A stretch of DNA of 64,000 nt from Ensifer adhaerens (GTDB lineage: Bacteria > Pseudomonadota > Alphaproteobacteria > Rhizobiales > Rhizobiaceae), in assembly GCF_002007205.1 (NCBI RefSeq), contig NZ_LAZS01000004.1, positions 186,001-250,000 of the forward strand, in the 5' to 3' direction. The position numbers were made by a program, and so were the translations under genes. The notes under the pieces were generated by a model. The model had not been told where the DNA came from. It saw only the letters and a list, made by a program, of their open reading frames with translations, and did no database searches. Positions within the stretch are counted from its first letter, which is position 1. Each line of letters begins with the position of its first letter. This document shows positions 50,384 through 60,807 of the stretch, piece after piece.

Positions 50384-52727
50384 GGTGGCGTACTCCCGAA
50401 AGCACGACGGCGGCGATCGGTGCGCGCCAGAAGACGAAGGTCGTGCCGGCCAAGAGGGCAAAGGCGAGCAGCATCAGGCCGATCAGGATCTGCTTGTCGG
50501 CTTCCGTTGCCGTCTGCGGCAGAGACACCTGGTTGTTGGCTTCGGCGATCAGACCAGCGGCCCGCGCCGTCGGTGCCGCCAGCATGCGATCGGCCGTGAC
50601 CATCGCAAGCTTGGTCCGGCTTTCGAGCGCGGCGTCGCGTTCGTCGACTTTACCGGGGACAGTCTCGACAGGGGCTTCGCCGAAGACCTTACCGAAATCC
50701 CAGCCGGCCGGAAGGTTGAGCGGCAGTTTCGTCTCGCTCAGGTTCTCGCCTGCGGGGCGCGAGGGCGTCGCATCGACGGCGACGAGGCTGGTGACGCGGG
50801 AGACGAGATGGTGAGCGAGCGCCACCGTCTCGATCCGCTTGTCGAGCGTGTCCGGGTCGGCAATCGTCGATGCGCTCGCTTCGAGGTCGTCGATCTTGCG
50901 GCGCGCCCAGAGCTTGGCAATGCCTTGACCGGTCGAAGCCTTGGCGATGTCCATCTCGACCCGCCAGGGCTGGTCGCCGGCCTTGCCGAGGATCTGCAGC
51001 TTGCCTTGCGGCTGCGTGCCATCGAGTTCGGCCGTCAGCACGACAGGTTCACCGCGATAGAGGTCGGGCATCGGGTTCGGCGTGAGGTCGCCGGCGGAAG
51101 CCCCCTCGAAGCTTGCGGAGATATCGGTCATTGCGGGGCTCTCGAGCTTGGTGAAAAGCTCGCCCATGCGCGCGGCGACCTCGCTCTCCGAACCGATCAG
51201 CGTGAAGGTGCCGCGGCCATATTCGGCCGCCTTGGTCATGAAGTGGCTGTTGGGTGCCGAGCCGATGCCGACGGTGAAGACGCGGGCGTCGCCACGGTTC
51301 TTCTGGATCTCGTCGAAAAGCTGCGTCTCGTTGCCGATCGCGCCATCGGTCAGGAAGACCACCTGGCGAAGCGCGCCGGCCTGAACCGGCCCTTGCGTGC
51401 GAAGTGCTGCTTCCAGCGCCGGCAGCATTTCCGTTCCGCCATCGGCCGTCAGCCCGCGAACATAGGCGATCGCATCCTCCCGTTTGTCCGGCATCGCCTC
51501 GACGAGCTCAGGGAAGTGCACAGACATGGTGTCGTCGAAGCGGATGACGTTGAAGCGGTCCTCGGGCTTCAGCCTGGAGATCGCGAGCGCAAGGCTCTCC
51601 TTGGCCTGCTCCATCGAAGGGCCGGCCATGGAGCCGGAATTGTCGATGACGAAGACGACCTCGCGCTTGACGGGCTTGGTATCGGCTGCGCTTGCGGCAA
51701 CTGGTGGCGTGACGAAGGAGAGCAGATAGGTCTTGCCGCCGACCGTCTCCCGGAAAAGCCCGGCATAGGGGCTCTTGCCCTCGATCGCCTGCCAGGTGAG
51801 CTCGAAGTCGCGGTCGGCCGGCACGCTGTCGCCTTTCAGCGTCACCCGACGGCTGAGATCGTCGAGACTGGCGATATCGACCCCGTGGTAGCCGGATTTC
51901 ACCTCGCCGAGCGGGAAGCCTGCCTTGAGGTTCACCGTCAGCGTGACGGGATTGATCCTGGCGTTCTCTTTGGGGTCGAGAACCGGCGCTTCGATCTTCT
52001 CGCGATCGGGAACCGGATCGCTGACGGCATAACCGGTGCGGCTGTCGAGATCGACGGTCTGAACGATCGGCTGCGGGTTGTAGCGGGGTGCCACCACCAT
52101 GGGGAAACGCAGCGAATAGAGGCCGTTCGATTGGCGGACTGCGCTCTGGTATTCGATCTGTATAACGATCGTCTCGCCGGGGCCGATATTGGCGACCTGG
52201 TTCGTGAAGATGTTCGGGCGCTGCTGTTCGAGCAGGGCCGCCTTCTTGCCCTCGGCCTTCGCCTGTTCGTAGATTTCCTTGGCGGCCTGGCGCGGCTTCA
52301 CCTGGCCTTCGATGAAGCGGTCGCCGATCTGCATCTTCAGCGTGTCGACGGCCGAATCCTCGGGCAGGGGAAAGACATAGGTGCCTTCGACCCAGCCCTT
52401 GCTCGGGTTCTCGAAGCGCTGGGTGACGCGGGTGCGCATGATCGGACCGTTGACGTCGATCTGGACGTCGGTTGCGAGCCTCAGCGCCTCGACGAAAAAG
52501 CCCGGTTCCTTCGACGGGAAGAGCAGGGCGCCGGTGCCGATGTCGTTGGGGCGAACGTATCCCGCCATCTGCTGAGGCTTGGCGCTGGTCGTTTCTGCTT
52601 TCGCCTGGGTCATCAGGCCGATGAACATCAGGATGCAGGCGGCAAGGGCCGCGAGCGCGAGGTACATGCCCCAGCGCGCCTCGCTCTGCCGTGTCTTCAT
52701 TGAAGCGATTTCGTCGTCGAGAAACAT
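50373..52727 (-). CDS. Sortase substrate with VIT and vWA domains and LPQTA tail
   Basis: A 784-residue surface or periplasmic protein of the 'marine proteobacterial sortase target' type. Order: N-terminal membrane segment/signal (LALAALAACILMFIGLMTQA), VIT domain (RTRVTQRFENPSKGWVEGTY to RPNIFTNQVANIGPGE), vWA domain with intact metal site REVVFVIDNSGSMAGPSM (D362-x-S-x-S), a C-terminal region, then LPQTA at about 736 followed by a hydrophobic helix (ILIGLMLLAFALLAGTTFVF) and Arg-rich end. This tail is a classic sorting signal. It overlaps the sortase gene. Confidence 0.93.
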   Translation of the reverse strand: MFLDDEIASMKTRQSEARWGMYLALAALAACILMFIGLMTQAKAETTSAKPQQMAGYVRPNDIGTGALLFPSKEPGFFVEALRLATDVQIDVNGPIMRTRVTQRFENPSKGWVEGTYVFPLPEDSAVDTLKMQIGDRFIEGQVKPRQAAKEIYEQAKAEGKKAALLEQQRPNIFTNQVANIGPGETIVIQIEYQSAVRQSNGLYSLRFPMVVAPRYNPQPIVQTVDLDSRTGYAVSDPVPDREKIEAPVLDPKENARINPVTLTVNLKAGFPLGEVKSGYHGVDIASLDDLSRRVTLKGDSVPADRDFELTWQAIEGKSPYAGLFRETVGGKTYLLSFVTPPVAASAADTKPVKREVVFVIDNSGSMAGPSMEQAKESLALAISRLKPEDRFNVIRFDDTMSVHFPELVEAMPDKREDAIAYVRGLTADGGTEMLPALEAALRTQGPVQAGALRQVVFLTDGAIGNETQLFDEIQKNRGDARVFTVGIGSAPNSHFMTKAAEYGRGTFTLIGSESEVAARMGELFTKLESPAMTDISASFEGASAGDLTPNPMPDLYRGEPVVLTAELDGTQPQGKLQILGKAGDQPWRVEMDIAKASTGQGIAKLWARRKIDDLEASASTIADPDTLDKRIETVALAHHLVSRVTSLVAVDATPSRPAGENLSETKLPLNLPAGWDFGKVFGEAPVETVPGKVDERDAALESRTKLAMVTADRMLAAPTARAAGLIAEANNQVSLPQTATEADKQILIGLMLLAFALLAGTTFVFWRAPIAAVVLSGVRHRGR

Positions 52728-54388
<1,661 letters not shown>

Positions 54389-54414
54389 GCGCGGGCGACC
54401 GTCTTTCAAAAAAG

Positions 54415-54440
54415 AACCCGCCGGCAACGGCGGGTTTTTT
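54415..54440. terminator. Terminator after aatA, bidirectional
   Basis: AACCCGCC - GGCAAC - GGCGGGTT followed by TTTT on the plus strand; the minus side has AAAAAAG giving TTTTTT. It serves aatA and the facing XRE gene. Confidence 0.9.
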
Positions 54441-54516
54441 CGTTCGCAAAGCGATTCAACCGTTGGCTATACTGATTCAAGTCAGCCGGCTAAAGCCTTG
54501 AAATCAGGTTTCATTC

Positions 54517-54822
54517 TCAGGCGCCGGGAACCTCATCGTCGCCAACGATGCCACCCTCGCTTTCGAGGATGGACAGGCGACGGGCCTCCGAACGGGTGAA
54601 CTTCAGCCGCACGCCGATGCCGCGTTCGCCCTCCGGCAGAAACACCGCGCCGGCATTTTCGAGCGCATGCTTGAGCGACAGGATGACCGCATCGCCGGGT
54701 TTCTCCAGCTTGCGTTCGAACCTGAGGATCGTGTCCTCGTCGATGCCGGAAAAGCTTGAAAGCATTTCGCGCGAAATTTCGATCAGCGCCCGGGCGGCGC
54801 GGCACTGTGGACCTGTAATCAT
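54517..54822 (-). CDS. XRE-family-like transcriptional regulator
   Basis: A 101-residue protein: QCRAARALIEISREMLSSFS and GIDEDTILRFERKLEKPGDA are a helix-turn-helix of XRE type, then VILSLKHALENAGAVFLPEG and a charged end. GGAGGTGA is five bases before the ATG. Targets unknown. Confidence 0.85.
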   Translation of the reverse strand: MITGPQCRAARALIEISREMLSSFSGIDEDTILRFERKLEKPGDAVILSLKHALENAGAVFLPEGERGIGVRLKFTRSEARRLSILESEGGIVGDDEVPGA

Positions 54823-54867
54823 CGTCACCTCCAGTTGCGGTGAGGATGCGCGAAGGGTGGCCGAGGG

Positions 54868-55803
54868 TCAACAACAAGCAGATGGCCCGCGGCGTTTCGA
54901 CCGCGGGCCATCTGCTTGTTGTTTGCTTGCGGCGCATTGGAGAGCATCATCGGCGCGCACTTGGCCGGAGGCCTCGTCGCTGCCAAAACCGGCGGCGAGG
55001 CGCTTTTTTGCCAGCCTTTCGATCGGCTCCATGAAGGCCGGATCGATGCCCAGGCTGCGGCTTGCGGCAACGATGTTGGTGATCGCCACCGATTGCATCG
55101 AGAGGTTCGACATCACGTCGCGGCTGTGGTCGCCGCTGTCGATCCGTTCGGCATAATCAGGCAGCGCCGTCATCATCGCGGCAAGCCAGGGCTCGACCAG
55201 CGGCAGGAACTGCTTCGCGGTGAAGCCGACGCTGCCGGCGAGCGCCGTTGCGTGCAGATAGCCGCCGAAGAGACCGTACATCGCCGACAGCAAGGCGAGG
55301 TCGCTGACCGCGGCGAGAACAGGATCCTCGCCGAGATAGTGGCTTTGGCCGAAGGCAGCGAGCTGTTCCCCGGCATCCCCGAATGCAGCGCGATCGCCGC
55401 TATAGAGAACGAAGGCGTGCGGCGTGCCGATCATCGGCGGCGTCGCCATGATGCCGCCGTCGAGATAGCGCGCGCCATATCCAGCAAGCCTGGCGGCGAT
55501 CGCCCGGACTTCGTGCGGACGACCATTGGTGAGATTGACGACTGTCTTGCCGGCAATCGCGGTGCCAACATCTGCCAGCGTCGTTTCGACGGCGGCGTAG
55601 TCAGTGAGGCACAGGATGAGGACATCGCTGGCCGCAATGGCCTCGGCGACCGTTGCTGCCCGGCGAGCGCCGCGGGCAACCAGCGCATCGGCCCGCGCGG
55701 ACGTACGGTTCCAGACGGTGGCGGTATCGCCCGCGTCGATGAGGGTTTTGGCAAGCGCCGTGCCCATGGCGCCGAGGCCGATGATGGAGATGGATTTGGA
55801 CAT
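54868..55803 (-). CDS. NAD(P)-binding oxidoreductase, imine-reductase-like
   Basis: A 311-residue enzyme of the 3-hydroxyisobutyrate dehydrogenase superfamily. Nucleotide motif: ISIIGLGAMGTALAKTLIDA with VWNRTSARADAL. TVVNLTNGRPHEVR, RYLDGGIMATPPMIGTPHAF and LALLSAMYGLFGG fit imine reductases, which have no catalytic Lys. The last residues (KQQADGPRSKRRGPSACC) are encoded by a perfect 23-bp hairpin, so the true end may be recent. Next to an SDR gene. Confidence 0.85.
   Translation of the reverse strand: MSKSISIIGLGAMGTALAKTLIDAGDTATVWNRTSARADALVARGARRAATVAEAIAASDVLILCLTDYAAVETTLADVGTAIAGKTVVNLTNGRPHEVRAIAARLAGYGARYLDGGIMATPPMIGTPHAFVLYSGDRAAFGDAGEQLAAFGQSHYLGEDPVLAAVSDLALLSAMYGLFGGYLHATALAGSVGFTAKQFLPLVEPWLAAMMTALPDYAERIDSGDHSRDVMSNLSMQSVAITNIVAASRSLGIDPAFMEPIERLAKKRLAAGFGSDEASGQVRADDALQCAASKQQADGPRSKRRGPSACC
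54870..54923. repeat. Perfect 23-bp hairpin at the 3' end of the imine-reductase-like gene
   Basis: AACAACAAGCAGATGGCCCG + CGG, an eight-base loop CGTTTCGA, and its exact complement to 54923. The arms are inside the coding end of the minus-strand gene and include its stop. No U-tract on either strand, so an ordinary terminator is not obvious. Confidence 0.85.
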
Positions 55804-55841
55804 CGTGTTTCTCCGCTCGTGGTTCCCCGCTCAGGCCCGCT

Positions 55842-56603
55842 TCAGGCCGCCGGCGACAATTGCTGGCCGAGGCCACCGTCGACGGTGAGGCGGGCGCCGG
55901 TGGTGAAGGTGGCATCGAAGGCGAGGAACAGCACGGCGCGGGCGACTTCGTCCGCCGTGCCGTTGCGGCCCATCGGCGTGATCGCATCGCCGAGCGCCTT
56001 GAACTCGGCACGTTCCGCATCGGTGACGCCCGCCACGCCCTTGGTCGGCGTATCGATGAAGCCGGGGCTGACCGAGTTGACCCTTATACCGCGCGGCAGA
56101 AGCTCGGCGGCAAAGACGGAGGCAAACGAGATCAGTGCCGCCTTGCTGCCGCTATAGACCGCCATTCCCGGATGGCCGCCGACATCGGCAACCGACGAGG
56201 TAAAGACGATCGAGCCGCCGTCGCGGATCAGCGGCGCCAGCCGCTGAACGGTGAAGAAGGCGCCCTTGGTGTTGATGGTGAACTGGCGATCGTAGGAGGC
56301 TTCCGTCACCTGGTCGAAGGGCTCGAGCAGCGATGTGCCGGCGTTGACGTGCAGGAGATCGATCGAACCCAGCTTCTGCCCGACCGTCGCCCCGAGGACA
56401 GCGATCTCGCCGAGATCGGCGATATCTGACTTTACCGCATGAACGCGGTCGCCGAAGCGCTGCTGGATCCGGGCGAGGTTCTCTTCGTTGTTTCCGGTCA
56501 AAAGCACCTCGGCGCCGCCGTCGACCAGCCTCTCGACCGTCGCCAGACCCATGCCATGCGTGCCGCCGATGACGACGGCTTTCTTGTCTTTATAGATACC
56601 CAT
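55842..56603 (-). CDS. Short-chain dehydrogenase/reductase
   Basis: A 253-residue SDR. Cofactor motif [20 protein letters not shown]; catalytic tetrad [20 protein letters not shown] then [10 protein letters not shown] (Ser, Tyr-x-x-x-Lys). Conserved end [11 protein letters not shown] and [11 protein letters not shown]. Substrate unknown. It is divergent from a LysR gene 115 bases away, which likely controls it and the following imine-reductase-like gene. Confidence 0.92.
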   Translation of the reverse strand: MGIYKDKKAVVIGGTHGMGLATVERLVDGGAEVLLTGNNEENLARIQQRFGDRVHAVKSDIADLGEIAVLGATVGQKLGSIDLLHVNAGTSLLEPFDQVTEASYDRQFTINTKGAFFTVQRLAPLIRDGGSIVFTSSVADVGGHPGMAVYSGSKAALISFASVFAAELLPRGIRVNSVSPGFIDTPTKGVAGVTDAERAEFKALGDAITPMGRNGTADEVARAVLFLAFDATFTTGARLTVDGGLGQQLSPAA

Positions 56604-56718
56604 TGTCTCTTCCTTCGATATCAGGCTTCGATGGAGAAGAGATAATTTCATGGACGATGTTGCGTAAGGCGGGCAAACGTGGATGTATCGTTCACGCTTG
56701 TAGACATTGGAGGCCGCG

Positions 56719-57609
56719 ATGCGCAATCTCAACGACTTCATCGTCTTTGCCCATGTGGTCGATCACAAAGGCTTCGCGCCGGCGGCGCGGGCGCTGAACG
56801 TGCCGAAATCGACGCTGAGCAAGCGCGTGGCCGAGCTGGAAAAGACGCTTGGTGTCCGGCTGATCAACCGAACGTCGCGTCGCTTCACCGTGACGGAGAT
56901 CGGCGAGGATTTCTACCGGCATGCCTCGGCGATGTTGATAGAGGCGGAGGCGGCCGAAGCCATCGTCAAGGGACGCCTTGCCGAACCGAGCGGCACGGTC
57001 AGGATCACCGCCTCGGTGCCGACGGCGCAGATGATGTTGGCGGGGCTGCTGCCGCCGCTGGCGCAGACCTATCCCAAGATGCGGGTGATGCTGCACGCGA
57101 CGGACCGTTTCGTCGATGTGGTGCAGGAGGGCTTCGACATTGCGGTGCGCGATCACTTCGCACCGTTGCCCGATTCCGGCATGGTGCAGCGGCGGGTGGC
57201 AAACGATGCCATCCTGCTCGTGGCTGCACCCGCCTACCTGGAAAATCGCGGGCACCCGCGCGAACCGAGCGACCTTTCGCGCCACGACGGGCTGCTGGCC
57301 TCCCTGACATCGGAGGGATGGACGATGCGCAACGACGCGGGCGTGGTCGTCAGAGTGCGTCCCATGCCGCGGTTCCTCGCAGACGAATCCAACGTGTTGC
57401 TCGAGGCCGCCATCTCCGGCCTTGGCATCACCGCGTTGCCGAGAAAGATCTGTCGGGCGGCAATCGAGGCCGGAAGTCTTGTGCGTGTGCTTGCTGGTTG
57501 GGAGGCGGGCAGCGTGACGACGACGCTGTTGATGCCGCATCGGCGCGGGCAACTGCCGTCGGTTCGCGCCGTCGTCGACTTCATCGTCACGCATCTGCCA
57601 GGAGAGTGA
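56719..57609 (+). CDS. LysR-family transcriptional regulator
   Basis: A 296-residue regulator. [20 protein letters not shown] then [20 protein letters not shown] is the helix-turn-helix; the effector domain runs [20 protein letters not shown] to the C-terminus. GGAGG is five bases before the ATG. Divergent from the SDR gene. Confidence 0.93.
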   Translation: MRNLNDFIVFAHVVDHKGFAPAARALNVPKSTLSKRVAELEKTLGVRLINRTSRRFTVTEIGEDFYRHASAMLIEAEAAEAIVKGRLAEPSGTVRITASVPTAQMMLAGLLPPLAQTYPKMRVMLHATDRFVDVVQEGFDIAVRDHFAPLPDSGMVQRRVANDAILLVAAPAYLENRGHPREPSDLSRHDGLLASLTSEGWTMRNDAGVVVRVRPMPRFLADESNVLLEAAISGLGITALPRKICRAAIEAGSLVRVLAGWEAGSVTTTLLMPHRRGQLPSVRAVVDFIVTHLPGE

Positions 57610-57640
57610 GGCTGGGCGGCAGCGAAGGCGTGTATGCTCA

Positions 57641-57670
57641 AAAAGAAAAGGCCCGCTCGGAGCGGGCCTT
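57641..57670 (-). terminator. Rho-independent terminator of carA
   Basis: AAGGCCCGCT - loop - AGCGGGCCTT, 10-bp perfect stem; on the minus strand TTTTCTTTTT follows. Confidence 0.9.
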
Positions 57671-57697
57671 GGAAGCTTGTCTCGGTCGGTCGGGCGC

Positions 57698-58903
57698 TCA
57701 ACGCTCCGCGAGTGCCGGTTCGCCTTTCTTCTCGCGCACGAGGTTCATGAAGCGGCGGAAGAGATAGTGGCTGTCCTGCGGGCCGGGGGAGGCTTCCGGG
57801 TGGTGCTGCACCGAGAAGACCGGCTTGCCGTCGACGCGCAGGCCGCAATTGGTGCCGTCGAAGAGCGAAATGTGAGTCTCTTCAACGCCTTCCGGCAGCG
57901 ACTTCGAATCAACCGCGAAGCCGTGGTTCATCGAGACGATCTCGACCTTGCCCGTGGTGTGATCCTTGACCGGGTGGTTGGCGCCGTGGTGGCCCTGGTG
58001 CATCTTCTCGGTCTTGCCGCCGAGCGCCAGCGCCAGCATCTGATGGCCGAGGCAGATGCCGAAGACCGGGATGTCGGTCTTCAAGAGATCCTGGATGACC
58101 GGCACGGCATATTCGCCGGTTGCCGCCGGGTCGCCCGGGCCGTTCGACAGGAAGATGCCGTCGGGCTTCTGAGCCAGTACCTGATCGGCGCTGGTCGAGG
58201 CCGGCATGACCGTGACGCGGGCGTTGAGGCCGGCGAAGAGGCGCAGGATGTTGCGCTTCACGCCATAGTCGAGCGCCACGATGTGGTAGGCGGCATCGGT
58301 TTCGCCGAGCGTCGAATAGCCTTCGTCCCAGACCCAGGGCTTCTCGTCCCAGCGCGACGACTGGCCGGAGGTCGCGACCTTGGCGAGGTCGAGGCCTTCA
58401 AGCCCGCTCCAGGCCTTGGCTTCGGCCTTCAGCGTGTCGATGTCGAAGACACCAGAGGGATCGTGGGCGATGACGGCGTTCGGCATGCCGTGTTCGCGGA
58501 TCCAGGCGGTGAGTGCCCGGGTGTCGATGCCGCAGAGGCCGATGATGCCGCGGGCCTTAAGCCAGGCATCGAGGTGCTTGGCGGCGCGGTAGTTCGACGG
58601 CTCGGTGATGTCGGCCTTGAAGATGACACCGACCGCGCCGTGGCGGGCTGCCGGCGTCAGGTCTTCGATGTCCTCGTCATTGGCGCCGATGTTGCCGATG
58701 TGCGGGAAGGTGAAGGTAACGATCTGGCCGAGATAGGAGGGGTCCGTCAGGATTTCCTGGTAGCCGGTGAGCGCGGTGTTGAAGCAGACTTCCGCCTGCA
58801 CCTTGCCGGTCGCGCCGATGCCCTTGCCCTCGATCACGGTGCCGTCGGCCAGAACGAGCAGTGCGGTTGGTTTTTCAGTGGTCCATGCGGGTGTCGCGGT
58901 CAT
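57698..58903 (-). CDS. carA: Carbamoyl-phosphate synthase small subunit
   Basis: A 401-residue glutaminase subunit that frees ammonia from glutamine for CarB, starting arginine and pyrimidine synthesis. Catalytic Cys in VFGICLGHQMLALALGG; His/Glu in FSVQHHPEASPGPQDS. N-terminal signature VCFNTALTGYQEILTDPSYL. The ATG giving MTATPAWTTEKPT has AGGA upstream. carB is not in the window, and a terminator follows, so it is separate. Confidence 0.97.
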   Translation of the reverse strand: MTATPAWTTEKPTALLVLADGTVIEGKGIGATGKVQAEVCFNTALTGYQEILTDPSYLGQIVTFTFPHIGNIGANDEDIEDLTPAARHGAVGVIFKADITEPSNYRAAKHLDAWLKARGIIGLCGIDTRALTAWIREHGMPNAVIAHDPSGVFDIDTLKAEAKAWSGLEGLDLAKVATSGQSSRWDEKPWVWDEGYSTLGETDAAYHIVALDYGVKRNILRLFAGLNARVTVMPASTSADQVLAQKPDGIFLSNGPGDPAATGEYAVPVIQDLLKTDIPVFGICLGHQMLALALGGKTEKMHQGHHGANHPVKDHTTGKVEIVSMNHGFAVDSKSLPEGVEETHISLFDGTNCGLRVDGKPVFSVQHHPEASPGPQDSHYLFRRFMNLVREKKGEPALAER

Positions 58904-59230
58904 CGTTCCTATCCCGTTGCGGCGCGAAGCGCGGGGCTTGAAAGCCCGGCGGTTGATCGCCATTTCTGTGCTCAGGCATGGACGCGCGGAAACCCCGCGG
59001 AAAAGTGCTCTCATGCCGATGTTGTGCAGGTGCGGGAAAATACCCAAAGCGCTTAGCCGGGTCAACCGGCCGCTGTGAATTGTCGGGAAATAAAGTTCCT
59101 TATAATTCAATCAGTTGCGTATTCCGTTTGATTGCGCCTGTCACAGTGGTTTAAGACGACGACAACAATAATGGTTTCGAGCCGGTTCCGGGCAGAGCAC
59201 CGCGGGCCGGTTTCGACATGGAGTATGGAC
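58904..59230. other. Divergent region between carA and the YqeY gene
   Basis: About 330 bases. TAAAGTTCCTTATAATTCAA near 59090 is AT-rich and likely promoter DNA. No RNA gene or repeat recognised. Confidence 0.5.
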
Positions 59231-59680
59231 ATGCGCGACCTGTTCGCTAACGCACTGAAGGAAGCCCTCAAAGCCAAGGACGCACGGCGTACCTCGACCG
59301 TGCGGCTGATCCAGGCGGCGATCAAGGATCGGGATATTGCCAATCGGGGCCTCGGCAAGGACCCGGTCAGCGATGACGACATCCTGCAGATCCTCGCCAA
59401 GATGATCAAGCAGCGCGAAGAATCGGCTCGTATCTACGACGACGCCGGCCGGCCGGAGCTTGCCGCGCAGGAGCGTGAGGAAATCGTCATCATCAACCAG
59501 TTCCTGCCGGCCCAGCTTCCGGAAGCAAAGGTGAAGGAACTCTGCGCCTCGGTCATCGCCGAAACCGGCGCACATGGCCTGCGTGATATGGGCAAGTGCA
59601 TGAACGTGCTCAAGGAGCGCTATCCCGGCCAGATGGACTTCGCCAAGGCCTCCGGCGTGGTGAAGGAACTGCTCAAGTAG
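59231..59680 (+). CDS. GatB/YqeY domain-containing protein
   Basis: A 149-residue protein: LFANALKEALKAKDARRTST, VRLIQAAIKDRDIANRGLGK, AKMIKQREESARIYDDAGRP, EREEIVIINQFLPAQLPEAK. This is the YqeY family, related to the tail domain of GatB and able to bind tRNA. GGAG is seven bases before the ATG used. It converges with the next gene six bases away. Confidence 0.93.
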   Translation: MRDLFANALKEALKAKDARRTSTVRLIQAAIKDRDIANRGLGKDPVSDDDILQILAKMIKQREESARIYDDAGRPELAAQEREEIVIINQFLPAQLPEAKVKELCASVIAETGAHGLRDMGKCMNVLKERYPGQMDFAKASGVVKELLK

Positions 59681-59686
59681 TTTCGC

Positions 59687-60592
59687 TCAAGTCAGTGCTG
59701 GCGCCCGTTGCGATACGACGGGCGTCGCCACCTCGGCTTTCGCCGGAAACGTCGCTTCGAATGCGCGATCGATCAGCGCGAACTTCTCCGCCTGATAGTC
59801 CCAGTATTCGCGGATGAAGGCTTTCGACAGCCAGACCGCGCCGCGTCCGGGCGTCCGCTCCCACCCCATATTGCCCAAGAGGGCCGCCTTGTCGAAGATC
59901 CGCTTGAGGTGGGTCTTGGAGATGATGAAGCGTTCGCTGAGGTCGCCGGGTGAAATCGGGCCGATGGCGAAACGCTCCGCCTCGGGATCGAAGGCGCCGA
60001 TGCGCGAGAACAGATCGTCCATCACCACGCCGCCGGAATTGACCCAGGTGAAAAGGTCGAAGGTCGGGCCCGGGCGACGGACGGTATCGTTGCCGACCAG
60101 CGCATGGGCGACGGCGGCCTGCAACCGGCCGAATTGGTCCTGCGCCTCGTCCAGCCGCGCCAGCCGCGACTGGCCATCGAAGGCGTCGAGGATGGCGAGA
60201 TGGGATTGCATCCACTTCCAGACATAGTCGAGTGCCGCCTCCGTGGGTTCGAGCGGCCGGCTGCGCTTGTCGGGTTGCACCGAGATGTAACGGGCGAAGC
60301 GGTAGGCGACCATTTCCTGCACGAAGGAAGCTGCGGTGTTGCGGCTGGCGATCTCATGCATGACGGCATAGTTGATGAAGCGGCCGCTATAGAGGCCGCT
60401 CGACGGGTCATCCGGATCGCGGTCGTGATAGAGGGCAAGCCCGGATTGGGCCATCAGCCAGCGCTGCTGCGAGGCAAAGATCGATGCGAGCCGCGGATTT
60501 GCCGCATACATCTCCACCATGCCGCGCGCGTAGCTCAGCACCGCGGTGAAGAAGGCCGGACTGGAAGCGAGCACTTTGACGGAAATGGCCAT
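59687..60592 (-). CDS. Conserved protein with winged-helix-like C-terminus, unknown function
   Basis: A 301-residue soluble protein, ISVKVLASSPAFFTAVLSYA at the start, then helical. A probable helix-turn-helix is PISPGDLSERFIISKTHLKR followed by IFDKAALLGNMGW near residue 230. It could be a transcription factor. No family named with confidence. Convergent with the YqeY gene. Confidence 0.7.
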   Translation of the reverse strand: MAISVKVLASSPAFFTAVLSYARGMVEMYAANPRLASIFASQQRWLMAQSGLALYHDRDPDDPSSGLYSGRFINYAVMHEIASRNTAASFVQEMVAYRFARYISVQPDKRSRPLEPTEAALDYVWKWMQSHLAILDAFDGQSRLARLDEAQDQFGRLQAAVAHALVGNDTVRRPGPTFDLFTWVNSGGVVMDDLFSRIGAFDPEAERFAIGPISPGDLSERFIISKTHLKRIFDKAALLGNMGWERTPGRGAVWLSKAFIREYWDYQAEKFALIDRAFEATFPAKAEVATPVVSQRAPALT

Positions 60593-60807
60593 GGCAAGTG
60601 ATCCAATTCGAGACGGCGAATTGATGCTTTTCGGTCAGGGGGTGTCAAGCGCTACTTTTGGTCTTTAGAAAACATTCATACTCAACTGAAAATTGAACGA
60701 TGGGGTTGCGCTTCCCGTTTCGCTCCTGTGAATAGCGTGCACGCAGGATCACGGTTGTGGCGTCCGCCCGCCATGCCGCCTATATGGAGGATCGACCAGA
60801 GGTATCC

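Noticed and set aside
50259-52703. 814-codon open frame antisense to the sortase substrate
   Set aside because: Composition typical of a GC-rich shadow frame; the minus strand carries VIT, vWA and LPQTA features.
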